Shown here in pieces: positions 29,596 to 42,450 of a DNA stretch of 64,000 nucleotides. The stretch lies in NCBI GenBank assembly GCA_001643675.2, contig LSRY02000058.1, positions 286,501 to 350,500 of the forward strand, written 5' to 3'. Every line of letters begins with the position of its first letter. The stretch's first letter is position 1. Source of the stretch: Monocercomonoides exilis (Eukaryota > Preaxostyla > Oxymonadida > Polymastigidae). The notes beneath the pieces are model-generated. The model saw only the letters and a program-made list of their open reading frames with translations, did not search any database and was not told the DNA's origin. Position numbers and translations under genes: made by a program.

Positions 29596-32259
29596 TTATT
29601 CCAGTCTTGGAGAAGTGCCCATATTCTCCGCGGGGGGCGAAAGAGGGAATTTTTCCGGCGCAAACACCTGCGGGAAACCAGGTGGCGATGGCGGAGGAGG
29701 CGGAGAAGAGCAAAATGAATGAGAAGGAGAGGAAGAATGTGGAGGAGAGGAAGGAGAAGAAGAATTTAATGAAGAAGAAGATGATGATGATAAAGAAGAA
29801 GATGATGGAATTAATAAAGAAGGAGGAGGAGAAGGACAAGAAGAAGAAGAAGAAGCAATAGAAGCGATAGAAGCGATAGAAGAAGAATGATTATGAGAAG
29901 GATGAATAGAAGAAGAGAGAGGGAGAGGAAGAGGGAGAGGAAGAGAAAGAGGGAAAGAAGTGAATGAAGAAAGAGAATAAGTTGGCAGTTGAGTGGAAGA
30001 AGCAGAAAGGAAAGAGGAAAGAGAAAGAGAAAGAGATTGAGAAGAAGAAGAAGAAGAAAGAGAAGAAGAAAGGGAGGAAGAAGAAGAGGAGGAAGAAGAA
30101 GAGGAAGAAGAAGAAGATTCAAGAGAAGGAGAAGAATCCAAATCAGAGGATGAAGAAGGAGTAAATTTTGAATGAACAACAATATCTTTAGCAATGGCAG
30201 TAGAAGAAGAAGAATGAAGAAGAGGAGGAAGAGGATGAGGAGGAGGAGGAGGAGGAGAAGAAGAGGAGGAAGGCATTAAAGATGATAAGTTAGATGATGA
30301 TGACGATGATTCAATAGAGGAAGAGGAAGAGGAAGAGGAAGAAGAAGAAGAAGAAATATCAGCAATAGAAGAAGAAGAAGAAGAAGAAGAAGAAGGGGTA
30401 GAAGAAGAAGCATTAGAAGTATTAGTAATAGTTGAATGCCAGCTCGTGATTGAAAGAGGAGAAGAAGAGGAAAAAGAAGCAGAAGTGGTTGTGAGTGAAT
30501 GGAGATGAGAATGAGAAGAAGAATGAGAAGAAGAATGAGAAATATAAGCAGAAGAAGAAGAAGAAGAAGAAGAAGAAGAAGAGGGAGAGGGAGAAGAAGA
30601 AGAAGGAGAAAGAGAAGAAGAAATGGTGTCTGAAAGAGAAATAGAATGAGAGTGAGAAGAAGAACGAGAAATTGAATGAGAAGAAGATTTTGGTATGTTT
30701 GAGATGACAGTAGAGTTAGAAGAAGGCAGAGAAGAGGCATTTGAAGATGATATTTTGGAAGATAATTCGATAGAAGAATCAGAAGATAAATCAGCAGTAG
30801 TAGAAGAGGAGGAAGAGGAAGAAGAGGAAGAAGTTGAAGAAGAAGAGGAGGAAGAAGAGGAAGAGGAAGATGAAGAAGAAGAAGGAAGAGGGGGAGGAGA
30901 GAAAGAAAGAGGAGGAGTGGATGTTTGTGAAGGAGCATAGAGAAGGGATGATAGCGTAGTGGTTGTGGCAGAGGAGGAAGAGGCAGAGGGGGGAGGGAAG
31001 GTGGTGCGCGAAGGTTCGAGACTTGACTGGGCCGACTGAGTGGAGAAATCGACGGAAGAAGAAGACATTGAAGAAGAAGGAGATGATGATGATGAAAGAG
31101 AAGAAGAAGAAAGAGAGGAAACATCGAATGCAGAAAGAGAAGGGAAATGGTGTGGTTGTATTGTTATTGGTGTTGAAGAAGAAGAAGAAGAGATTGAAGA
31201 GGAAGAGGAAGAAGGAAATAAAGAAGAAGAAGAAGAAGAAGAAGAAGAAGATAAAGAAGAGGATGATGATGAAGGAACAGAAATATTCTGTGATATTCCA
31301 GAAGTGATAGCAGCACTTGTGTCAGGAGGAGCATCCAAATGAGCAATGAAGAGAGAGTTATCGAGTGAATAGCCAACATCTGCATCATCATCATCTTTAT
31401 CATCTTTGTTATCATCTTTGTTATCATTATCAACAGTAATATTGTTGTGTTCATTGTGTGTATTGGATGAAGGAATGGAAGGAGAGGAAGAGGGAGAAGG
31501 AGAAAGATAATGATGATGAGGAGGAGAATGAGGAGAATGAGGAGAATGAGGAGAATGAGGAGAAGGATGAGAAGGATGTGAAGGATGTGAAGGATGATGA
31601 TGGAGATGATGAGTATTGTTGTGATGATGATGATGATGATGATGAGAATGTTTTCTTTTAGATGTTGTATTGAGTGAATGTGAAGAGGAAGAAGAGGAAG
31701 AATGAGAAGAAGAAGCAGATGATGATGAAAAAGAAGAAGAAGAGGAAGAGGAAGAATGAGAAGAAGAAGAGGAGGAGGAGGAAGCAGAAGGAGAAAGGGA
31801 GTGCAATTGAGGAGGCGTTGTATTGTTTCCAATAGGAGGAGAAAGAATACGAAGAGAAGTATTTTCTACCCTTTCCTTTTCTCTTTCACAAAATTCATCT
31901 TTTTTAATATCTGATTCTATTTTGATGTTGTTTTTATTGTTGATTTTGTTATTATTATTATTATTATTATCTTCTTCTTCTTCTTCTTCTTCTCTTTCCT
32001 CTTTTCCATCTTCTTTTTCTTCTTTTTCTTCTTTTTCTTCTTTTCCATCTTCTTTTTCTTTCTTTTCTTCTTCACTTCCCCCTCTTCTTTCTCTCTTCTT
32101 CTTCTTCTTCTCTTTCTCTTTCTCCTTTTCTTTCCCTCTCTCTCCATATGGAATATTCAATCTTTTCTTCTTCTCAACACATTTCATGCGATTTTCATTG
32201 CTTCTTCTATCAACTTTGTTGTTATAATCAATTTTATTTGTTTTGCTTGAAGATGAAAT

Positions 32260-32292
<33 letters not shown>

Positions 32293-32572
32293 AGAAGAAT
32301 TAAAAGAGGAAGAAGAGGAAGAAGAAGAAGAAGATGATGATGATGACGACGAAGACGACGATGAAGGATGAGGAGGTGTAACAGAAGAAGAAAGAGGAGA
32401 AGCAGAAAGAGAAGAAGAAGAAGGAGAAGGAGAAAGGGAAGGAGAAGGAGAAGGAGAAGGAGAAGGAGAAGAAGGAGAAGAATATTCAGAATTTAGAGAA
32501 AGAGAGCGAGGGGAAAGGGAAGAAAGAGAAGAATCAGAAGAGAAGGAGAAGAAAGATAATTGAGAAGAAGAA

Positions 32573-32604
<32 letters not shown>

Positions 32605-34969
32605 AGAGGAAGAGGAAGAGGAGGAGGAGGAAGAAGAAGAAGAAGTTGAGGATAAAGGAGGAGGAGGAGAAGAAGAAGAAGCAGGAGATAAAGCTGATGA
32701 ACTTGCAAGGGATGAGTTATAACCAGAAGGGAAGGAGAAAGAGGAAGAAGAAGAAGAAGAAGAAGGAAGAGGAGGAGGAGGAATAGAGGAAGAAGGAAAA
32801 GAAGAAGATGAAGAAGAGTGATAAGAAGAAGAATGAATAGAAGAAGAAGAGAATGAAGAAGAAGGAAGAATGTTATGTTCTGAGTATTTCTGCCGGAGAA
32901 ATAGAAGCTGCTGATTGTATTTCTCCGAAAGAGAAGGTTCTAACGAGCTTATTTTGGCACCTGTGGAAGATGATGATTGGTTAAATGGATTAATAGAAGG
33001 GCAAGAGAAGGAAGCAGAAGCAGAAGCAAAAGGAGAAGGAGAAGAGGAAGAAGAAGAAGAAGAAGAAGGAAAGGAAGAGGAGGAAGAAGAATTTGAAGAA
33101 GAATATAAATTAGAAGAAGAAGAAAGAGGTAAATTTAATGTTTGATGATGTTTTTGAAGAAGAAGAAGGTTATTTTGAGGAGAAAATTGTTTGGCGAAAG
33201 AGAAAGAAGAAGAAGGAGAAGGAACAAGCATATCAGATGAAGAGAGAGGGAGAGAAGGAGGAAGAGAAGGAGGAAGAGAAGAGGAAGAAAGAGAATGAGA
33301 AGAAAGAGAATGGCGAGAAGGATGAGATGGAAGAGGGAGAGGGAGAGGAAGAGGAGGACGAGAATGGGAAAGAGAAGAAGAAGAAGAGGGAGAAAGAGAA
33401 GAAGAAGATGATGATGATGATGAAGATAAAGAAGAAGAGGAAGAGGAAGAAAGAGAAAGAGGAAGAGAAGAAGAAAGTGAAGAAGGAGAATTAAAAGTAG
33501 AAGAAGAAAGGGAAGAAGAAGAAAGAGAAGGAAGAGGAGTAGGAGAAAGAAGATGGATAGAAGCAGAGACGAAAGAAGGAGAAGGATGACAGAAAGGAGT
33601 GGAAGCAGAGGCAGAAGCAGAAGAGAGAGGGAAAGAAGAAGAAGAAGAAGAAGAAGAAAGAGAATGAGAAGAAGGAGAAGAAGATAGAGAAGAGGAAGAG
33701 GAAGGGAAGGAAGAAGAAGAAAGAGAAGAAGAAAGAGAATGAGAAGAAGAAGAAAGAGAATGAGAAGAAGAAGAATGACGAGATGGATGAGAAGGAAGAG
33801 GGAGAGGGCGAGGGAGAGGAGGACGAAGATGAGAAAGAGAAGGAGAGGAAGGAAGAGAAGAAGGAGAAAGAGAAGGAGAAAGAGAAGAAGAAGATGATGA
33901 TGAAGATAAAGAAGAAGAAGAAGAGGAAGAAAGAGGAAGAGGAAGAGAAGAAGAAAGAGAAGAAGATATTTGTTTTTTCAGTTGAACATTCATCAAATTC
34001 TTCAAAGATATTTTATTTTCTATTTTTTTTTCTTCTCTTTCTTCTTTTCTTTCTCTTTCTCCTCCTCCTCTTTCTCCTTCTTCTTTTGTCTTCTTCTCCT
34101 TTATCTGCATCAGTTCTTTCAATGATGGAATTCTACGCCTTGTAGAAGAAAAAGAAGAAAAAGAAGAAGAAGAAGAAAGAGAAGAAGAAGAAAGAGGAAG
34201 AGGAGGAGGCGGGCGTTGCGGGCGAAGCAACGCAAGGAGCATGTTATCCAACCGAATTACGAAATTCTTCGGCATTTGACTGCGAAGGGCGTTGAGAGAA
34301 GGGAAAAGAGGGAGAAGAAGAGAAAAGACGAAGTTTTTGACATCAGAAGAAGAATAGTCGGCTATGTGCTGGGCGACGTAGTTTCCGAAGGGGTGGGAGA
34401 GGAGGAGGAGGAGAGGAGAGGAGGAGAGGAGTGGGAGGAGGGGAGGAGGGAAAGAAGAGGAAGAGGAAGAGGAGGAAGAGGAGTAGGAAGAAGAAGAAGA
34501 GGAAGAGGAAGAGGAAGAAGAAGGGACGTAATCACGTGCTATTTGCTGAAGCAAAGAAGGGTTTACCATCAGAATCTCAAAAACAACAGCGTTTTTGTCA
34601 GAAGAAGAACAGTACTGGATCAGCTTCTCCACAACATTCGAAGCAAACTTGTGGAAAGAGAAAGAGAAAAAATGAGTCTTCAACGAAACAACGATTTTTG
34701 TTCTCATTTCTTCATCTCCATACGCTATAAGATGCTGCATAACATAATTTCCGCTTTGACTTTGAGCCATTTCCACAAAATTTGACTGAAAAACGCGAAA
34801 AATCTGGTTTTTTGCGGGGAAAGAAGAGTTTTCTATTAACCTCTGCAATACTCGGCATCCGTAGATGTGACGGGCGATGTCAAAAATATGTGGGGAAGAA
34901 AGCAAGTTATTCAGGATGAGCTGAAGGAGGAGGAGAGGAGGAGGAGAAAGAGAAGGAGAAGAGGAAGAG

Positions 34970-35001
<32 letters not shown>

Positions 35002-36943
35002 AGAAGATGATGATGATGATGATGATGATGAAGTTAATGTAGAAGAAGAAGAAGAAGAATTATAACCATCCACCGACAGAGCGACAATACAAGCCTGCAT
35101 GACATGATTCGCGTTCTGATCCATCGCACACTGCTCCACAGATGGCAGCAATTCACACGAAACCGCTGAAATCGTGTCAGAATCAGCCACGCCCAGAATT
35201 CTCTGAACAACACGGCATCCAAAAGAGTCGAGGGAGAGAGGGAGAATTCGCCCTGTGAGAGAGGAAATGAGGCGATGGATTTGAAAAGGGGTGCCGATGT
35301 CAATGAACTTTTGGATGACATAATTGGCATATTGGTCGGTGCAGATGTGATAGGCGATGTCGGGGGAGCAAGGGAGGAGGAGGTTGAGGCGGGAGGAGAG
35401 GAGGAGAGGAGGAGAAGAAGAAGGAGAGGAAGAAGGAGAGGAAGAAGAAGAGGAAGAAAGAGAAGAAGAGGAGGAGGAAGGAGAAAGAGAAAGAGAAGAA
35501 GGAGTGGAAGAGGGAGAAGAAGAAGAAGAAGATGATGACGATGATGATGATGATGATGATGAACTTAGAGCTTCTGATAAGCTGACTGAAAAAGAGAAAT
35601 TTAAGTTGAAGATTAAGTGGTATAATAAAAAAATAATAATAATTTTGAGAAAGCCAGAAATACAAAGAAAACGAGCAATCAGAAAATAAGAAAGAAAGAA
35701 ATAAGAAAGACTGATAATCAATTATTAATAATTCAAACCATTTCTCATTCCTCCTCCTCCTCTTCCTCCTCCTCCTCCTCCTCCTCCTCCTCCTCCTCCT
35801 CTTCCTCCTCCTGATCCACAACCACAATCCTTCCCCTTCTGATCGGCACATTCATCCTTTTCCTCCTTTCTCTCTCTCATCTGCTCTGCTGACAGGAGCA
35901 GCGCCTCAAACTCCTCTGGCTTCATTGTCAGCTCACAGAACAAAGTTTCCTTCTCATCATCGTCCTCTGCCCTGTCCAGAAGCGACTGCAGGAAGCGACT
36001 GCCAGACTGGTCAGACGCCAGCACACGAGCAGAACGGCGGATCTTCATCAGAAGGCTCGCTACGGACTCTGTGGGCTGCAGCATCGATAAAAGCTCATGG
36101 GGATTCTTCGGAATATTTGCACTGCTGTAACTGGGGAAAGGTTGTGGTGGAGTGGACGGGGATGTCTGGAGTGGTGCTGGAGGAGGCAGTGGAGGAGGAA
36201 TCGATGCACCAGAATGTGGAGATTGGATTCCATAAGAATGATTTGTTGTTTGACTCTGCAATGGAACTTGAAAAGAGGAATGAATGTTGCTAAATCTCGA
36301 AAAATCGCCATGAAGAAGCGGTGGTTGTGTATAATCACTACTTTTACAAAGATCTTTTGAAAGGCCTCGAAGGTTTGACGATAACGCTGCATATTTTTGA
36401 GAGGCATACGATACGGTTGATTGTCTTGGTGATAGTTTTTGCGACGATGTCAATGCCACTTCTTGTTGAAACAATATTGGATGTTGACAGCTGTCGCTCT
36501 GCAAAAATGAGTGCTGATTTGTAACTAATTGAGTTGCTTTCGTTCTGTCATCATTAACTTTAACAGGGGAACCTGAAGTTAAAAAATTCATGAGCAATCA
36601 AGTCATAATCTTTAAAATAAAAACTAATTCACACCTTGAATTTTAATTTTCGATTGGCCTTCATTTGTATTTGCAAATTCAGTTCTGCAGGAAAAACGTC
36701 AAAGTAATTTTATTGTGATAATTACAATAAAAAAGATGCATACAAAGATGCAGAATCTGCATGAATAAGAGGAGTTTGAACAAGATTTACGGCTTTCTCT
36801 GTCTCGCGCATATTTCTTAAACCAATTTTTTGTGTTTCATTTCGCATCTCTGTGGGCTATTCAAGAAAACAAATAAAAATTCATAACTTTCAAATAAATA
36901 GCTTGCTACGAAAATTTTTGTGAACCTTCCTCAAATGAGACAT
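29596..36943 (-). CDS. PUF: Pumilio/PUF RNA-binding protein with eight repeats and giant Ser-rich inserts (five exons)
   Basis: Translational regulator binding mRNA 3' UTRs. Exons: 36943-36926 (MSHLRK), 36856-36744, 36684-36635, 36572-35739 and 35573-29596; phases join in frame. The repeats run SGSRFLQ (R1, exon 4), ANYVIQK (R2), GCRVVQR (R3), ANHVMQA (R4), GCRVLQR (R5), GNYVMQH (R6), ASNVVEK (R7) and GNYVAQH (R8). Recognition triplets SRQ, NYQ, CRQ, NHQ, CRQ, NYQ, SNE and NYQ equal those of animal Pumilio, predicting UGUAUAUA. Pumilio domains are normally compact (~350 residues); here Ser runs separate R1/R2, R4/R5 and R7/R8. After R8 follow some 1,500 residues of Ser/Pro/His/Asp-rich sequence to the stop. 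Family assignment is very secure; the function of the tail is unknown. Confidence 0.92.
29690..35570 (+). repeat. Multi-kilobase polypurine (GAA/GGA-rich) strand
   Basis: The plus strand is largely G and A for most of this span because the minus-strand PUF exon encodes serine with TCT/TCC/TCA codons. Short mixed patches mark the PUF repeats near 35300-35080, 34900-34800 and 34760-34210, and the segment near 31830-32240. Confidence 0.85.
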
Positions 36944-37600
36944 GTATTTTAAACTTTTAAGCGGAACTCTGTTAAAAGAAATGTTTGAACTTCGTTATTG
37001 AAATCTTATTCTTAAGAAAATATTGATTGATATGTTCAATGAATACAAGTATGGGTAATAATCTTTCATGATAAAAGTTTTTTTCGAAAAGAACAAATAT
37101 TTCTGAAAAATGATTTAAAAAGAAGCAAGTTTCAATATTGTTAAAGGACATTCGACTTGTTATTCTGAACATCTATCGAGACTTTTTTCACAACATGGAA
37201 ATTTGTGAAAAGATTTTTTTGCTTTTCTAATTTTGTTCCACGCAATATTTTCAAATGTTTTTCTCGATTTCCTAATTTTTCAACATTCATTTTTGAATGA
37301 GAAAGAAAGAATTATTGTGATATGAGAGCAGAAAAAGCTTGGAACAAATCATTGTATTTTTCTGAAAAGAAAAAATATTTTCCCCATGTAAGAAAAGATT
37401 TTCATAATTTTGGAATAAACAGCTTAAATTATTTGGTTCAAATATCTTCTCTATTTGCTAACAGAATAAATGAAAACAATTATTTTTTGTAATTTTTTGT
37501 TGGTGACGTGTTTTCATAAGCACAAGACCAGTCCGAAGCAAAAAGAAAAAAAGAATACTGGCTTAATAAAAAGGTCAAAGATAAATGGGAAACCTTTAAT
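36944..37600. other. Intergenic, nothing seen
   Basis: AT-rich spacer between the 5' end of the PUF gene and the 3' end of member G. It presumably contains the PUF promoter. Confidence 0.6.
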
Positions 37601-39062
37601 TCAAAAGTTCATTAAATAATCAGCCACATTTTCATACAAATAATAAGAGGAGTATTCTTCACACAAATAATCCATCATTCCATGAAAGCTGATTATTACA
37701 TCTTCATATCCACTTTCTTCTAATTTATCCAATAATTCGGATTTTCTCTCTTTCAATTCTGCATCGTTGCATTTTATTACCACATTTTTATTCAACCTTA
37801 CAATAAGCGATATAAATATGCAAAGACAATCTGCTGTTAACTCATCGTCTAATGTTGGCGTGTGCATCATTTCCAAAATCACTTCGAATGCTTCAGTCAT
37901 CACCACTTCAGAAAATAAAATTTCATCTGATTTTATCAAATTCATAAATGAATCAACAATTTTTCCATAAATGCCTTTTTCGCAGCCTTTTGCTTCCTTC
38001 AGAAGATCAACAATGCATTTCATGAAGTTTTGACTCTCTTTTTCTTTGAATTCCTTGGAACAATAACCAAACGCTTCGTACACGTCTAACCATCTCAATA
38101 TCACTCTTCCATCTTCACAATCTTTTGGAACTTTTTCATTTTTCTTCACATTCACACAAAGTGCCAGCTCTTCCAATTCTCTTATTGCCTCACTTCCAAA
38201 ATGCATCTCGTTCGCAATTTCTATTTCCCGTTTTTTGGATGCGCTTAATCGATTCACAAAAAAGATCCAAGCAGATTGATATGCAAATCTTGTGAGGTTG
38301 TGATGTTCTTGATGATATTTGATGATTTCCAAGATTTCAATGAGATAAAGTTCTTGTGGCACTTTCTAATTAAAAAAGAGAGAAAGAGAAATATCAACAA
38401 GAGAAAGAAAGAAAAATTCAATGATATCAAAAATGAAAGAATATGCTTATACCGCAGCCTGCCAAATGTTGCTCAAAGCCAGCAAAGCCATTTCAACTTC
38501 TTTTTGTGCATCTTCATTTTCTTCTTTCTTTAACACAGCTTTAAGAAGGCAAGGCACCACAATTCGAGCTAAATCTTTTGATAAACGATAATCAAAAAGC
38601 ATGAGATGAATTTCACAAAGATCGATGAGTAACTCCGGGTTCTTTCCTTTCTTCTCTTCTTGAATTATCAACTTTTCAAATCTTTTACTCAAAGAAGAAT
38701 CCGTATAATATTTGTATATTTTTTCATATGACATAATGCTGTTGCACCCCATGGCCTTAAGCAATAGAATTGCATTTTCCAAAGATAATTCCTTTTTTTC
38801 AATCATTTTATCAATTTCATTAAACTTTTTTTTTGAAAATAAAATCTCTATTTCCTTAACTTCAATTTTGCTAAGCAAAATAATTATCTCTCTGATTTTT
38901 CGTAGTTGCTCAGCATATTCGTAACGCTTTAATTCAGAAAACAGTTCTTCATAAATAATAACATTAAATAAAGTTGTTTCAAAAGCACCTCAATAACAAA
39001 CGAAAAATCTTTTTATTTGGCTGTTTTACAAATTTTTCTTCAGATGAACACCAATCCTTCAT
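37601..39062 (-). CDS. Family member G, most diverged copy (three exons)
   Basis: Complete model of 439 residues. Exon 1 is 39062-39002 (MKDWCSSEEKFVKQPNKKIF), not acidic like B and D. Intron 1 is 39001-38947 (GTTTGT..AAG, phase 1). Exon 2 is 38946-38453, with LFSELKRYEYAEQLRKI, KKFNEIDKMIEKKELSLE and KKEENEDAQKEVEMALLAL. Intron 2 is 38452-38366 (GTATAA..TAG, phase 0). Exon 3 is 38365-37601, with LYLIEILEIIKYHQEHHNLT, DKLEESGYEDVIISFHG and ending VADYLMNF. It keeps the family's exon lengths (exon 2 exactly 494 bp, as in B and E) despite strong sequence divergence, which argues for selection on an intact gene. Function unknown. Confidence 0.8.
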
Positions 39063-40501
39063 CACCTGTTTTTGTAAAAATATGTTTTTTTGAATCGAAT
39101 ATTTATTAAAAGATTTCAAAAGAAAAATTAATAGGAATCATGCCGCATTAGATTCTGAATGCATGAGCTATATAATTGGTGTGCAATGATTTCAATTTAA
39201 AAGTTGGACAGAATTAAGAATCTGCACACAGTCTGTTTGGAAATAAGGTTGATCAGAACAAATTTAAAGGAGATCATACCATAAACACAATCTGAAGAGT
39301 TTACCCAACATTCACCCTTTCAAAAAAAGATGAATTTATATTCTTTATTGTGAATGTAATACAAATTTTTTGTTTTTCTTTTAAATAAAGCAAGTTGAGT
39401 AGTGATTATTTTCACTTTCCCATCCACATCTTTTCAACTGTCAAAGATTTTTTCTAACTACAGAATTTGATATTGTGGATTTATGAAAGTTATTCAAAAA
39501 GATGATTATTGAGTTTAAAACTTTGGTTTCCATGTTTTATTTATAAGTGAATGAGGTCAACAAGTTCAAAATGAAAAATATTTGGTTCTTTAGTAGATTT
39601 TAATAAAAGAACTGTTTGTTACGAAGATTTTGGCATAATGCTACTTTAAGGGTACCAAAAATATTAAAAATTAGCTTTCCGAAAAGGCTAAATGTTTTCG
39701 AGTGAACTTTCATCAACACTCTTTGGTGTTGACTATATGTTTTATTTATCATTTTTCTTTTTTAAAGTTTTTGTTCTCAAAAACAACTATCCCCTAATTG
39801 AAATTTTAAATAATTTTATTATTTTTGATAAATTCATTAAACAACAATAAAAAGCCATTTTTAGGTTTAAAAATTTGAATATTAGTGCTATTTGCAATTG
39901 TTAGGGTTGCAAAAAACTCAATTCAAGCATTGAAATGAGAATAGAAAAAAGCTTCATGAAAGTTATTATGTGAATAAAAAATCACTCAGTCATTTTTTGC
40001 TTTGATCAATTGGTTATAATAAATCTAATGTATTTATAATATCTTAACATTGCATTTTTTAGCTATTTATTCATGGATTTAACGAAAAAAACGGGTACCC
40101 TTAAAGTGGCATCTTGCCAAGATTTTGATTATAATTTTTGTTCTCGAACATATCGTTGGGGTTCGTGCAAAAGTCATTTTTTGTTGGAGTGTATTCCGCA
40201 GAAATAAATGATGTTCATAAAAGTTCTTTTCCTTAAAAATGGATGATCTGATTGAATTTGCAGATTTGATTGGTGAAATGATTCTATCCAAGAAATTTGA
40301 TAAATTAGTATTATTCTTTCAATGCTTAAATGAATATAAAATATTCTGAACTGTAGAAATCATATGCGATAAAAAATTCATCGAATTTTCTATTTTGGAA
40401 TGATAATTTTTTTGTTATTTGATATTCTTTAATATTTGCTGATCATAAGTTATCCATTATTTGATTCATTCGGTTATAAATAAATTTGTTTAGAAGATTG
40501 T
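39063..40501. other. Intergenic, nothing seen
   Basis: About 1.4 kb of AT-rich sequence between divergently oriented genes G (-) and the RIIa gene (+). No coding or RNA feature is recognised. Confidence 0.6.
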
Positions 40502-42208
40502 ATGGCGTTCCATTACAAACCTCTACATCCAGTACCTTCAGGGTTACCTGAATTGCTAATGGATTTTACAAGAGAAGTTTTAAGAAATCAGCCACCAAAT
40601 GTACTGACATTTTTTATTTGTTTATCTTTTAATTCTATTCGAAAATGCATCTATTTTATGATATACTTTAACTTTAACAGATTTTAATTTTTGGTGCGCA
40701 ATATTTCCGAAGCTTGCTTAAAAAACAAACAAGCTCTCCTTTTGCTGTTGTTTGCGAAAATATTAGACAACTTTTCAGAGAGGCAGATCCTGATGGAATC
40801 GGTTATGTGAAATTTTCACAATTTCGAAATGCCTTATTGGATGAAAGATCGGGGCTGGATGAAAGACTTGCCCAAATGACTTTAGTTGAACAAGAGATTG
40901 GAGATGATGGAACATGCGATTATCAAGATTTTTTGCACATTCTAATTCCACTTTTAGATGTTGTTAGCACCATACCTATTAAAGTGCATTCAACTGATCA
41001 GCCGCGTATTCATATTCATGGATTTATTCGAGATGAATATGAGCAACTTGTTAATCAAAAATTGTTAGAATACGAATGCTTAACTCTTGATGGACTTGAT
41101 CGCCCAACTATCCGAAATGCACTTCAGGATCCTGAAATGGGACTTATGAGGAAAGAGATTAATCTTGTGATGGGCTTTATTGAAGTTAATTATCCTGATG
41201 GTCAGTTTACTGGAGAAAATATTGCTTCAAAGATCACAGACTTGCTGTGGAATGCTCATGAAGAAAATATTTTTGCATTTCCAACAGATGCCGCAACAGT
41301 AAACGATATTCTTATTCACGCGTTTGAAGATATAGACAGAGCAAATACGTTTGTTAAATTTTCATTTGAATCACATATTTGAGAAATAACTACGAATATT
41401 TTCGAATGATTTCATTTTTCAAAAATGTTAATTATTGATTTGATTCTGAATTATTTTTCTTTTTTTCTCTCGAAATTTATTTAAAAAAACATTCTCTAAT
41501 ATTTTTATTTTGTTTTATTTTGTTTTATTTTATTATTATTTTTTCATTTTTTTAATGTTTCCAAACAGAGGAAAACTTCCCGTTCTGTCTATTCAATCAG
41601 GGCTGTTTGCAGCAGACTTTGGGCTGACAGTTCTGCAGACGCACGCAATTGTGGGCCTTCTTGCAGACATCACAGCAGACGTAGATTATGTGGCATTTGC
41701 AGAGTACATCGCTCAATGGGTGGTTGTGTTCTTAAATGGAACTGATTTGGTTTGGCTTCTGTTATAGCTTCAAAAATAAAACTTATGTATTTTTTAAACG
41801 TTTTGTTGCTTTTTTTTTTTCATTTTTCCCTTATCGAAAATGGCAGAGAGAAGCAGAGGCAACTGTTGCAGGAAAAGAAAGAGAGCAATTGTACGAGTAT
41901 TTGATGGACATCTTCAAAAAAGCCGATCCAAGTGATACAGGTTTATTTATTGATACATATTTTTTTTTTTTATTCTTATTATTTGATTGTATTTTTCAGG
42001 CTATGTTACTTTTCCAACTCTTGTTTCTATTGTTGATTCACTTCCATTTACACCTCGTGAAAGATCTGCTATCCTGTCATTCTCTCTTCAATCTATCGGC
42101 AGCACAGAAGGTATTCCATATGACGTTATCGCTGAGCAAGCGTTTAATGTGTGCTTTGTTCAAAGTCGTCTTGCATTGAATCTTGTAGGAGAGACAAGAG
42201 AGGAATGA
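40502..42208 (+). CDS. RIIa-domain protein with EF-hand-like segments, radial-spoke RSP7-like candidate (five exons)
   Basis: Exons: 40502-40600, 40681-41348, 41569-41719, 41847-41940 and 42000-42208. Splice phases 0, 2, 0 and 1 join one frame. The first two exons make an RIIa dimerisation/docking helix pair (PVPSGLPELLMDFTREVLRN joined to ILIFGAQYF), as in PKA regulatory subunits, ropporin and radial-spoke proteins. EF-hand-like loops follow: READPDGIGYVKFSQF, and FKKADPSDTGYVTFPTL across the last splice. Both lack Glu at loop position 12, so calcium binding may be lost. RIIa plus EF-hands is the layout known for Chlamydomonas RSP7, so a role in the flagellar axoneme is the best inference; other RIIa/EF proteins remain possible. 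Confidence 0.75.
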
Positions 42209-42450
42209 AACACGTCATTACCCAAATATTTTCATTTCTCCAGGATATCATTTTCATTTCGCCTTCAAACATTTTATTTTTTTTTTAGCTTTTATGTTAA
42301 TTCTTGTAAAATAATCTATCCGTCATCTTTATGGATTTGTTGGTAATGAGAGTAATTGATATTAAAGTGATAAATTATTTCTTTTTTCGCTGAGATTAGA
42401 AACAGAAAATTTAGTGTAATCAACAAAAACTGTACCATTATGACATAAAC

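Noticed and set aside
30695-34785. Long plus-strand reading frames rich in Glu/Lys/Arg
   Set aside because: They are the antisense of the Ser-rich exon of the PUF gene; polypurine strands stay open in several frames by composition alone.
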